From assembly GCF_001565895.1 (NCBI RefSeq), contig NZ_LSNE01000015.1, forward strand, positions 127,397 through 191,396: a DNA stretch of 64,000 nt, read 5' to 3'. This document shows positions 1 through 7,302 of this stretch, one piece after another. Both the position numbers and the translations under genes were made by a program. The notes below the pieces were generated by a model. That model saw only the letters and a program-made list of their open reading frames with translations, had not been told where the DNA came from and did no database searches. Position 1 is the stretch's first letter. Each line of letters opens with the position of its first letter. The DNA comes from Paraglaciecola hydrolytica. Its GTDB lineage: Bacteria > Pseudomonadota > Gammaproteobacteria > Enterobacterales > Alteromonadaceae.

Positions 1-48
1 CATGTAAAGCTCCCAACAACGATTTAACGTACATTTAATCCTTCATCC

Positions 49-146
49 TTGAAACTGTACATTTGTTGGCTGCATTCATTCGCTCTAATCACTTAAGGGA
101 CTAAGCTCATGGGTTTTATTCTTTTGCCGCCGTCGTACAATTCCAA
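49..146. repeat. Dispersed inverted-repeat element, copy A
   Basis: The element starts with TTGAAACTGTAC (49-60) and ends with GTACAATTCCAA (135-146). The reverse complement of the right end, TTGGAATTGTAC, matches the left end at 10 of 12 positions, so the ends form an inverted repeat. The interior shares blocks such as GTTGGCT, CATTCGC, AATCACTT, TAAGCTCATGGG and GCCGCCGT with copy C at 58464-58563 and, in part, copy B at 24952-25036. It resembles a small non-autonomous (MITE/REP-like) element. No coding capacity is seen. Confidence 0.7.
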
Positions 147-201
147 TGACAAGGGGTATATTTATCTAAGGGAGCGAACTATACACAAACTTTTAACATT
201 A

Positions 202-215
202 ATGAAAACGTTTGC
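202..215. promoter_or_regulatory. LacI-family-like operator palindrome
   Basis: TGAAAACGTTTGCA is an almost perfect palindrome centred on the CG that LacI/PurR-family operators favour. It sits in the intergenic region left of the window's first gene, so it would most likely control a leftward gene outside the window. No LacI-type regulator is encoded in the window, so the assignment rests on the palindrome alone. Confidence 0.3.
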
Positions 216-273
216 ATTTATTTTTTAGATTAATTATCTCTGCTGTATAAAATCAAATTTCTAATATATTTGC

Positions 274-1086
274 TTACGGCTGAGTAATAGCGCGTAAAAA
301 TAATTCGTCAATATTTTGCTTTTGACCGCTTTTTTCTAATGTTGCAAAGGCCTGATTAAATTCATCAATCCATTGCTGGGCGTTGGGGTAGGTTTTACTA
401 ACTAAAAAATACAGCGGTTCAAAGGAGAGTTCTTGGGGGAATATTATTATGGGTGCTTCCCCATTTTTAGACTGACTTATTTTATGCGCGGCGATATAGC
501 CGTTGGTTAAACCAGCATCACTCCAGCCTCGTTGTACTTGACCGACACAACCAATCGCATCTTTAGCGCGGTTAACTGTCATGGCGTATTGCTCAATTAT
601 CCGTTGTTCTGCTTGTCCAATGGTATACCCATGCGGAATGCACAGGCGTTTACCCTGAATTTGTTCGATTTTTTTAAATGCGGAGTCTGTAGCAACATAC
701 ATGCGGATTGGCACTTGATTAATCGCTTTTGAAAACAAAAACTGTTCTGCACGCTCAGCAGAATAAACGTAGGGAAAGGTACCTAAAAACTTACCTTCCA
801 AGGTCCACTTTAGGCCCCGAGCCCAAGGTAATATTTCAACACTAAGCTCATGTCCCATAGTTAAAAAGGTTTGTTGTACTAAGGCCCGTGACCAGCCACC
901 CAACATAAAATTATTATCAACATAAGGGAAATAACCCTCGCCTGTAGTAACGTTGATTTCATTCTGTAATGTTATAGGGGCTTCAATTGCATCAACACTG
1001 CAAACACTCGCAATACTCAGACAAAACAGTGTGTTTAAAAAAGTTCGGTTTATGCGTTTTTTTGCGTTATCGCTTAGCAGGCCCAA
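274..1086 (-). CDS. Orphan periplasmic solute-binding protein (family 3)
   Basis: 270 residues. An N-terminal signal peptide (about 1-33) is followed by a bilobed family-3 binding fold: a 'TGEGYFPYV' start, a central 'GKRLCIPHGYTIG' hinge-like segment and a late 'EPLYFLVSK' strand. No permease or ATPase gene is adjacent, so this is probably an orphan periplasmic ligand-binding protein rather than part of a complete ABC importer. The start is TTG at 1086, supported by AAGGA seven bases upstream; there is no in-frame ATG before the mature domain. The ligand cannot be told from sequence. Related orphan proteins are encoded at 23874 and 50267. Confidence 0.75.
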   Translation of the reverse strand: MGLLSDNAKKRINRTFLNTLFCLSIASVCSVDAIEAPITLQNEINVTTGEGYFPYVDNNFMLGGWSRALVQQTFLTMGHELSVEILPWARGLKWTLEGKFLGTFPYVYSAERAEQFLFSKAINQVPIRMYVATDSAFKKIEQIQGKRLCIPHGYTIGQAEQRIIEQYAMTVNRAKDAIGCVGQVQRGWSDAGLTNGYIAAHKISQSKNGEAPIIIFPQELSFEPLYFLVSKTYPNAQQWIDEFNQAFATLEKSGQKQNIDELFLRAITQP

Positions 1087-1316
1087 TTCAGAATCCTTAT
1101 CTACTGCTAGTTTGTCTTAATACCAATCCGTACTAATGAGTAACCATTTTACTAAAAATGGGAAATTTCACAGCGAGTGTAAACGTATTTATGCTGCGTG
1201 GGAAATAAGTCAAGGTTAAGCGCCCCACCCAGAACTTGCGAGATTACTTGACGGCTTGTATAAATTCTCCAACACTATGTACTTCAAGCTTTTATTCCAA
1301 AATATGAGATTAAATA

Positions 1317-2489
1317 ATGCTAAAAGTGATTGATATAACAGAGTTACAACCGGGAATGTTTGTGACTCAAGTAACCAAACAAGCAGGTGTGTATCGGGTT
1401 ACTTCTGGCGGCATTATACAAAGCGACCAAGAGATCGCTAAACTCGTTGATAAAGGCATATTACAAATCGAAATAGATCTGAATCGCAGCCTACAAAATC
1501 AGCTTAGCGATTCTGCCCTTCCCCTCGACCAAGTCAATGAACAAGGTCTGAATTACCAACAACAGTTAGATCACGCACTGAAAGTTTACGAGCAAATTAA
1601 AACCGTACATAGCCAGTTAATGACGAGGATAAGAACCGCCAAAGTAGCGGATATTGCCAGTGTTAATGCGGTGAGCCAGCAATTAATGGACAAGGTTTTT
1701 GAATGTGACGATGCCATTAATATCGTGACCTTAATCAGTGAAAATGATCAATATTTTCTAGAACACAGCCTCAATTGCGCCATTTTAATTATCGTATTTG
1801 CGCGCCATATGGGCTTTGATGAAACCTTAATGCGTCAATTGGGAGCGGGTGCCTTATTAATGGATATTGGCATGATAAAACTGCCATTGCTACTCACCGA
1901 AAAACCCGAGTGTTTTAATAAGGCTGAAACTAAAAAGGTGCAAAACCATGTCAATATCGCCTTAAAAATGATCAGCAGCATAGATACTATTTCTGAGGTA
2001 AGCCGTGAAGTCGTTCGTTTACACCATGAACGACTCGATGGCTCTGGTTATCCTCAGGGTTTAATGGCAGAAGATATTTCAATTTACGGACGTATGGCCG
2101 CAATTGTTGATGTGTATGACTCATTAACCAGCGTCAGACCCTATCGTAGTGCCTACAAACCGGCTGAGGCGCTGCATTATATGAGCGAGCAACTTCAAGG
2201 TTTTGATAACGAGCTTATAGAGCAGTTTATCCTGTGTATTGGCGCTTTTCCCATAGGCTCACTGGTAAAACTCGCCAGTAACAAACTCGCCATTGTCATG
2301 CGTTTAAATAAAAAACGTCCTTTGCAACCTGTGGTAATGGCTTTTTATGACTTAGACAGCAGACAGCATGACACCGTCACTCAGTTGGATTTGGCAGTGG
2401 TTGATGATGTTATTGTAGGCAGCGTAGATCCAGCCGACTTTGAATTAAATCTAAAACAGTTTTTACATCAAACCCTATTAGCCCACTAA
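1317..2489 (+). CDS. HD-GYP domain protein with degenerate HD dyad (DUF3391 N-terminus)
   Basis: 390 residues. Residues 1-60 form a DUF3391-like N-terminal domain ('LQPGMFVTQVT'). The HD-GYP domain spans about 140-310. HD-GYP proteins normally hydrolyse cyclic di-GMP through a metal centre. The GYP part is intact ('HHERLDGSGYP', His236-His237, Gly244-Pro246), as are His150 and His211. The namesake HD pair reads Met182-Asp183, and the usual following Lys is Met186 ('ALLMDIGMIKLP'). Catalysis may therefore be lost or altered, leaving a binding or scaffold role (inference). The gene is convergent with gspB, whose N-terminus carries a similar domain. Confidence 0.85.
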   Translation: MLKVIDITELQPGMFVTQVTKQAGVYRVTSGGIIQSDQEIAKLVDKGILQIEIDLNRSLQNQLSDSALPLDQVNEQGLNYQQQLDHALKVYEQIKTVHSQLMTRIRTAKVADIASVNAVSQQLMDKVFECDDAINIVTLISENDQYFLEHSLNCAILIIVFARHMGFDETLMRQLGAGALLMDIGMIKLPLLLTEKPECFNKAETKKVQNHVNIALKMISSIDTISEVSREVVRLHHERLDGSGYPQGLMAEDISIYGRMAAIVDVYDSLTSVRPYRSAYKPAEALHYMSEQLQGFDNELIEQFILCIGAFPIGSLVKLASNKLAIVMRLNKKRPLQPVVMAFYDLDSRQHDTVTQLDLAVVDDVIVGSVDPADFELNLKQFLHQTLLAH

Positions 2490-2568
2490 GTGTAAATAGG
2501 CTAGCTAACCGCGGTAAGTGAGAGCAGCTAAGATGGCTGCAATTTCAAAGGTGAAGCAAAGCAAGACC

Positions 2569-3768
2569 TTACCAGTCGGTCATAGCCTGCATGCTAAACT
2601 CATGACCAGCATAATTTAAGATCACATGCTGAGGCGCGATTTGTAGGATCTGCACTTTATTATCGATTAACTCACCTTCTCCTCTATTTTGCCCATTCAC
2701 TCGAACCCAGCGCTCAGATGGTACTGAGGCATACATATGGGCAGAAAACGCCATGCTGGGTAACTCTTTCATCAGCCAGTCTGGCAACTGATCGATGCGT
2801 GGCACATCTTGCACAATGCGTTCTTTGGCTACTTGCGTCAACATATTTTGTTTCGCGATTAACTCACCTTGCTCTGATACTTTTTGCTCATTTAGGTTTT
2901 GTTCAACAAGAGCTTCACCCTGCTCGTTTAAAATCGGAAACTCATTCAGATCCACTATGGGCCCGTTATTATTAGCTAATGACTCAGCTTCGCTATTTTT
3001 ACTGGCATAACGCTCTTCCCTTTCCATTTGTTGGATAACTTTTTCAAAACGTTTTAATAATTCGGGCGAAGCGGGCTGTGGTTTTTCTGCCGTTCTTGAC
3101 TGTGTTACTTCTACTCCCTTGCTTGGCTCTTTAACTTCATATTGTTCTGTTTCAGGCTCTTGCTCTTGTTGCGCAAGTTTAGGCTGCTGAATCTCAACTT
3201 GAGCTGGAGTATTTTCCGGTGGATTTTGGCTGGTAGCCGGGGGGGTATTGGCCAATATTGGCTCTTCTACATTATCAGTTGTTGAGTTTTTTTCACTTAC
3301 CTCTGCAACTGGCTCAGCAAGCACTAAAGGACTGCGTAGCGCCAGCACACTGGGTAAATATGCGGCGCCAAAACCCAGGGTTAAACCCACTATAACCAAT
3401 GCAGCCAAGATGGCGGCACGTTTAGTGTAAAACTGCCACTGTGACGGAATATCCTGCACTGAAGGTAAAAACAAACTGCGATTAAATTGATCATGTAAAT
3501 GGTGGTCAGCTTTAGGCACAGTAGCACTATGACTTTGCAGCAGTTGCATGGTGGCGGAGTTTTGTATCACAGGTGCAGAGGCTTCGATCTCGACGGTTTG
3601 ATTAGGATCTATTTGCACTTCTTGAATGCCCATTTCGAGCAAACCTTGGATCATCTCTATACTGGTTACCAAACCCGCTTTACGGATTTTGATGGGACCA
3701 TTTTGTTGAGTGACCTGCACTATCACCATGCCCGGTTTGAGGTTTTGTGTTTGAATACAATTATGCAT
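2569..3768 (-). CDS. gspB: GspB-like general secretion pathway protein with DUF3391-like N-terminus
   Basis: 399 residues. Residues 1-58 ('LKPGMVIVQVTQQNG', 'GIQEVQIDPNQ') resemble the DUF3391 N-terminal domain of the neighbouring HD-GYP protein. A single membrane segment lies at about 118-144, followed by a long Pro/Glu/Gln-rich periplasmic linker. The C-terminal 75 residues form a T2SSB/GspB domain ending in 'FSMQAMTDW'. GspB works with the ATPase GspA to place the type II secretin in the outer membrane or peptidoglycan. The start is ATG at 3768, overlapping the end of gspA by 8 bases, so the two are translationally coupled. The cytoplasmic N-terminal domain is longer than in classical ExeB/OutB. 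Confidence 0.8.
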   Translation of the reverse strand: MHNCIQTQNLKPGMVIVQVTQQNGPIKIRKAGLVTSIEMIQGLLEMGIQEVQIDPNQTVEIEASAPVIQNSATMQLLQSHSATVPKADHHLHDQFNRSLFLPSVQDIPSQWQFYTKRAAILAALVIVGLTLGFGAAYLPSVLALRSPLVLAEPVAEVSEKNSTTDNVEEPILANTPPATSQNPPENTPAQVEIQQPKLAQQEQEPETEQYEVKEPSKGVEVTQSRTAEKPQPASPELLKRFEKVIQQMEREERYASKNSEAESLANNNGPIVDLNEFPILNEQGEALVEQNLNEQKVSEQGELIAKQNMLTQVAKERIVQDVPRIDQLPDWLMKELPSMAFSAHMYASVPSERWVRVNGQNRGEGELIDNKVQILQIAPQHVILNYAGHEFSMQAMTDW

Positions 3769-4672
3769 ACAGTCTTCCTAGCCAAAAACCTACAGTGACT
3801 GCCACAACAAAACTCGCCACTAACAAATACGTCCAGCGTTTACCTACCCGTTGTTTAAGCACATCAGCACCGAGAATTTGCTCAGCCGCGGCATAAAAAA
3901 TATGCTTTTGTACTACCGGTAACTGCTTGGTAAAGGTCAGGGTTAAGGCTCTATCACACAGTAAATTGATCACTCGTGGAATACCGCCGGTAATACGAAA
4001 CGCCGCGTTAATAGTGCCTTGACTAAAGGTGCTGATATCACCGTTAGCTACACCAAGACGATGGGCAATATAAGATTTAACCTCAGCCGCGGTTAAAGGC
4101 AATAAATGATAACGAGCAGTAATGCGTTGGGCGAGTTGGCGTAATTCGTTGCGTTTTAATAATTGCTGCAACTCAGGTTGACCTATTAATACCACTTTAA
4201 GTAATTTTTCACGATTGGTTTCAAGATTAGTCAGCAACCTGAGTTGCTCCAGTACTTCGGGCTGTAAGTGCTGAGCTTCATCAATAATGAGCACCGTATT
4301 AATGCCCAACTGATGGTTAGCAGCAAGTTTGCTGAGGATCAAATCGGTAAAATATTTAAGGCTCAGCTGTTGAGTTTGATGCTCTATCGCCAGCTCATCA
4401 CAAATTGTCGCCAATAATTCAATCGCCGACAAACTCGGATTTAAGATCATCGCCACCTGAGTATTGTGTGGTAACTGTTGCATTAATTTACGGGATACCG
4501 TGGTTTTACCCGTGCCGACCTCGCCAGTTAACATCACAAATCCACCACTTTCACGCAAGCCAAAAATCAAATGAGCTAAGGCTTCTTTGTGGCGTGGACT
4601 CATATACAAATAGTCAGGGTTTGGCGCGATAGAAAAGGGATTATCAGATAATCCAAAATAACTCAGATACAT
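3761..4672 (-). CDS. gspA: GspA/ExeA-family AAA ATPase
   Basis: 303 residues. It opens with the family signature 'FGLSDNPFSIAPNPDYLY'. Walker A is GEVGTGKTT (about 50-58), and Walker B/DEAQ is 'VLIIDEAQHL' (about 128-137). The C-terminus has one membrane segment (about 283-300) with only a short tail, so the periplasmic peptidoglycan-binding domain of Aeromonas ExeA is missing. ExeA-type ATPases couple ATP use to secretin assembly and are related to MSHA-type MshM. The gene is first in a two-gene minus-strand operon with gspB. MshM is an alternative name, but the GspB partner favours GspA. Confidence 0.82.
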   Translation of the reverse strand: MYLSYFGLSDNPFSIAPNPDYLYMSPRHKEALAHLIFGLRESGGFVMLTGEVGTGKTTVSRKLMQQLPHNTQVAMILNPSLSAIELLATICDELAIEHQTQQLSLKYFTDLILSKLAANHQLGINTVLIIDEAQHLQPEVLEQLRLLTNLETNREKLLKVVLIGQPELQQLLKRNELRQLAQRITARYHLLPLTAAEVKSYIAHRLGVANGDISTFSQGTINAAFRITGGIPRVINLLCDRALTLTFTKQLPVVQKHIFYAAAEQILGADVLKQRVGKRWTYLLVASFVVAVTVGFWLGRLYA

Positions 4673-4849
4673 AGTTTTACTGTGCTCAGCCTTTTAAAAA
4701 GTTGCGCTGCTAAACTAACCAGTAAGCCAATTATTGTCAAAGGCACTGGCACGCTAAAACACAACTTTTTGGGCTTAATTATATGAATTATTTAGCTTTA
4801 AGGCATAATACATGCAGTTACTTACCTAAGGCATACCATAACAGTACAA

Positions 4850-6088
4850 ATGCAAATATACCTAGTGGGTGGAGCAGTGCGCGATACGCTGTTAGGCCTA
4901 AGTGTTAAAGATCGCGATTGGGTAGTGGTAGGTGCCACACCTAAACACATGCTGGACTTAGGTTATCAGCAAGTGGGCGCGGATTTTCCGGTATTTTTAC
5001 ATCCCAAAACCAAAGAAGAATATGCCCTCGCCCGTACCGAACGTAAAACAGGCAGCGGTTACAGCGGTTTTGTCTGTGATGTCTCACCCGATGTTAGCCT
5101 TGAAGATGATTTAATGCGCCGTGACTTAACCATTAACGCCATCGCCATGGATGAGCATAATCAGCTCATTGACCCTTACCACGGCCAGAACGATTTAGCC
5201 AAAAAAGTACTACGTCATGTATCTGATGCCTTTGTCGAAGATCCACTCAGAGTATTGCGCGTCGCGCGTTTTGCTGCTCGTTACCACGGACTAGGTTTTA
5301 CTATCGCGCCAGAAACTCTCACCTTGATGCAACAAATCTGTGGTAGTGGCGAACTAGAGTACCTCAGTGCCGAGCGGGTTTGGCAAGAAACCGCTCGCAG
5401 CTTAGAGGGCGCCAACCCCGATATCTATATAGAGGTATTGCGTGCAAGTGGTGCCTTAACTATTTGGTTCAAAGAACTCGCGATACTTTGGGGCATCCCA
5501 AATCCAGCGCAGTGGCATCCAGAAATTGACACCGGCATTCACACTATCATGGTGTTGCAACAAGCCGCTAAATTAAGCGACAAACTCACTGTGCGTTTCG
5601 CCGCACTCGTTCATGACTTGGGTAAAGGACTCACCCCAGAACATCGTTGGCCCTCACATCCCGGCCATGAAAAATCTGGTTTAGCGGCCATTAATAACTT
5701 ATGTGACAGACTTAAAGCTCCGAATGACTGCCGTGAACTCGCGCTACTCATGAGTGAATACCACACTCATGTGCATAAGGCCTTTGAGTTGAAACCTGCC
5801 ACCATATTGAAAGTACTTAATCACTGTGACGTATGGCGCAAACCCCAACGTTTTGCCGATTTATTACTGTGTTGTGAAGCCGATGCCCGTGGCAGGACCG
5901 GATTTGAAGAGCGTGAATATCCTAATAGCCACTATTTTTGGCAGGCTTATCAACGCGCCTTGCAAGTAGATATCAAAGCCATAGTAGCCAGTGGCCTGCA
6001 AGGCCAAGCTATAAAACTGCGTTTAAATGAGTTAAGACTCCAAGCCATTAAAGACTTGAAAATGAGTCAACAAACGACTGAAGATTAA
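4850..6088 (+). CDS. cca: CCA tRNA nucleotidyltransferase / multifunctional CCA protein
   Basis: 412 residues, the usual length for the bacterial multifunctional enzyme that adds or repairs the 3' CCA of tRNA. The class II head shows 'GGAVRDTLLG' (7-16), catalytic Asp21/Asp23 in 'KDRDWVV', and 'RRDLTINA'. A C-terminal HD phosphohydrolase domain is present ('FAALVHDLGKG'). It starts with ATG at 4850 and is divergent from gspA. Its 3' end overlaps that of the acetyltransferase by a few bases, tail to tail. Confidence 0.95.
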   Translation: MQIYLVGGAVRDTLLGLSVKDRDWVVVGATPKHMLDLGYQQVGADFPVFLHPKTKEEYALARTERKTGSGYSGFVCDVSPDVSLEDDLMRRDLTINAIAMDEHNQLIDPYHGQNDLAKKVLRHVSDAFVEDPLRVLRVARFAARYHGLGFTIAPETLTLMQQICGSGELEYLSAERVWQETARSLEGANPDIYIEVLRASGALTIWFKELAILWGIPNPAQWHPEIDTGIHTIMVLQQAAKLSDKLTVRFAALVHDLGKGLTPEHRWPSHPGHEKSGLAAINNLCDRLKAPNDCRELALLMSEYHTHVHKAFELKPATILKVLNHCDVWRKPQRFADLLLCCEADARGRTGFEEREYPNSHYFWQAYQRALQVDIKAIVASGLQGQAIKLRLNELRLQAIKDLKMSQQTTED

Positions 6089-6504
6089 ATGTTCAGAGAA
6101 AAATACTTAGCCTCATATTTCATGCCCTTACCCAGATAAAATCGATGGGCATCCTCACGTTGTACCCCTGATACCAGCCTAACTTGTTTACAATCATGTT
6201 GTTTTGCGTAATGACACAACCAATCAAATAATGTGCTGCCATAACCTTTTGAGCGCGCATTCGTAGCAGTGACCAAATCCTCAATTTCTAAATATTTACC
6301 CCTATACAACCATTCTGCCATACGAATACCGGCTACCGCTTTCACATCGGGAGCGCATAAATACACCAAGCAAAAACCATGGGATTGATGCAACCGAGTA
6401 ATTGTACTGACAAACTCCGTCGCAACTAAATGCGGGCGCAATTCCTTTAATACAGCAAAACAAGACTCGATTTGGGCGGATGTTGTAGCTATTTTAATGT
6501 CCAA
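6085..6504 (-). CDS. GNAT-family N-acetyltransferase
   Basis: 139 residues with a GNAT fold. The acetyl-CoA loop is seen as 'ATNARSKGYGSTLFDWL' (Q/RxxGxG/A type), followed by 'CKQVRLVSGVQREDAHRFY', the beta5-alpha4 region with the conserved late Tyr. Substrate unknown. The start is TTG at 6504 with AAGGAG five bases upstream. It ends inside the cca stop region, so the two genes are tail to tail. Confidence 0.85.
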   Translation of the reverse strand: MDIKIATTSAQIESCFAVLKELRPHLVATEFVSTITRLHQSHGFCLVYLCAPDVKAVAGIRMAEWLYRGKYLEIEDLVTATNARSKGYGSTLFDWLCHYAKQHDCKQVRLVSGVQREDAHRFYLGKGMKYEAKYFSLNI

Positions 6505-6604
6505 AAATACTCCTTAGTGGCAGCTTCAAAACAAGTGAATAAACACGTTTTGTTGCAGCCTGAGATAAATCGGCTAGGTTTTTTAATAGGTATGGGATTA
6601 ATTT

Positions 6605-6898
6605 TTATAAAGCAGCGGTGCGCTTGTCGATTTCTTTACGATATTTACGCTCTGAATAAAACCATGTAGCAATACCAAATAATAAACCGCCAACCGTCCA
6701 AGCAACTGCATTGATTAATACATAAGAAAGGATAATACCTGAGTCATCAAAAGCATCGTTTGCTACAAACGTCATAATAATAAACATAGGTACACCCCAC
6801 GCTAATAAACCATTCACTAGGGTGAATTTCAACTTGCCCTTTTTGCGTGTTTCAGACCACACACTAAACTCTTTTTCTTTCATCTTTGCCTTTTCCAT
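6605..6898 (-). CDS. Small two-helix membrane protein
   Basis: 97 residues, not recognised beyond a general resemblance to small 'FGIATWFYSERKY'-ending membrane proteins of marine gammaproteobacteria. A charged N-terminus (MEKAKMKEKEF) is followed by two hydrophobic stretches, about 30-52 and 58-82, and a basic C-terminus. ATG start at 6898. The gene stands alone between the acetyltransferase and a gene relic. No function is proposed. Confidence 0.65.
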   Translation of the reverse strand: MEKAKMKEKEFSVWSETRKKGKLKFTLVNGLLAWGVPMFIIMTFVANDAFDDSGIILSYVLINAVAWTVGGLLFGIATWFYSERKYRKEIDKRTAAL

Positions 6899-7006
6899 AT
6901 CAATGATTTATCTAGCAAATTTAAGCACATTCATAACTGACTGTCAGCATTGCACCAGAACGGAAATTCGATATAAAAAATGTCAGATAAATTTACAATT
7001 AATTAA

Positions 7007-7174
7007 CAACAAAAATACATTAAGAATAATGCTGTTATATCAGGTACCGAAGCTGATGGTAGTTATGATTTTGAGGCGAAAGATGTTTCTGCCCCTGCTA
7101 CTGGTTTGTTAATGCTTACCAGTCTGGGCTTTTTAGCATTTCACCGCCGTCAGTTATTACAGACTAAGCTTTAA
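7007..7174 (+). pseudogene. Relic 3' end of a PEP-CTERM protein gene
   Basis: One frame is open from 7007 to the TAA at 7172-7174, with no plausible start codon. It encodes a tail of the type 'DFEAKDVSAPATGLLML' followed by 'TSLGFLAFHRRQ': a PEP-like motif (SAPAT), a hydrophobic helix and a basic end. This is the tripartite layout of exosortase-sorted PEP-CTERM proteins. The rest of the gene is absent. The tail matches the layout of the intact PEP-CTERM proteins at 18480 and 44085, so this is probably a deletion remnant (inference). Confidence 0.6.
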
Positions 7175-7251
7175 GTCGTAAGCATAGGGTATTGGATAAA
7201 TCGAATACCCATTTTTAAAAAATCTTCACTTTCCGCAGTAATTTTACTGAT

Positions 7252-7277
7252 AAAAAAGCCCGGTCTTCCGGGCTTTT
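7252..7277. terminator. Bidirectional intrinsic terminator after the arabinose cluster
   Basis: A perfect hairpin: AAAAAAGCCCGG, loop TCTT, CCGGGCTTTTTT. It has a U-tract in both directions. On the minus strand it lies 25 bases past the GH43 gene and closes the arabinose cluster; on the plus strand it follows the PEP-CTERM relic. Confidence 0.9.
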
Positions 7278-7302
7278 TTCCTTAGATAGCGAAAACCTTG
7301 GC

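Larger units (their letters stand above)
1..273. other. Left-edge intergenic region
   Basis: No coding sequence is supported here. The stretch holds one copy of a dispersed inverted-repeat element (49-146) and a LacI-type palindrome (202-215), each listed separately. The first three bases read CAT, which is an ATG on the minus strand with GGGAG just upstream, so a leftward gene may begin exactly at the window edge. That last point is inference from three bases and a purine run. Confidence 0.5.
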
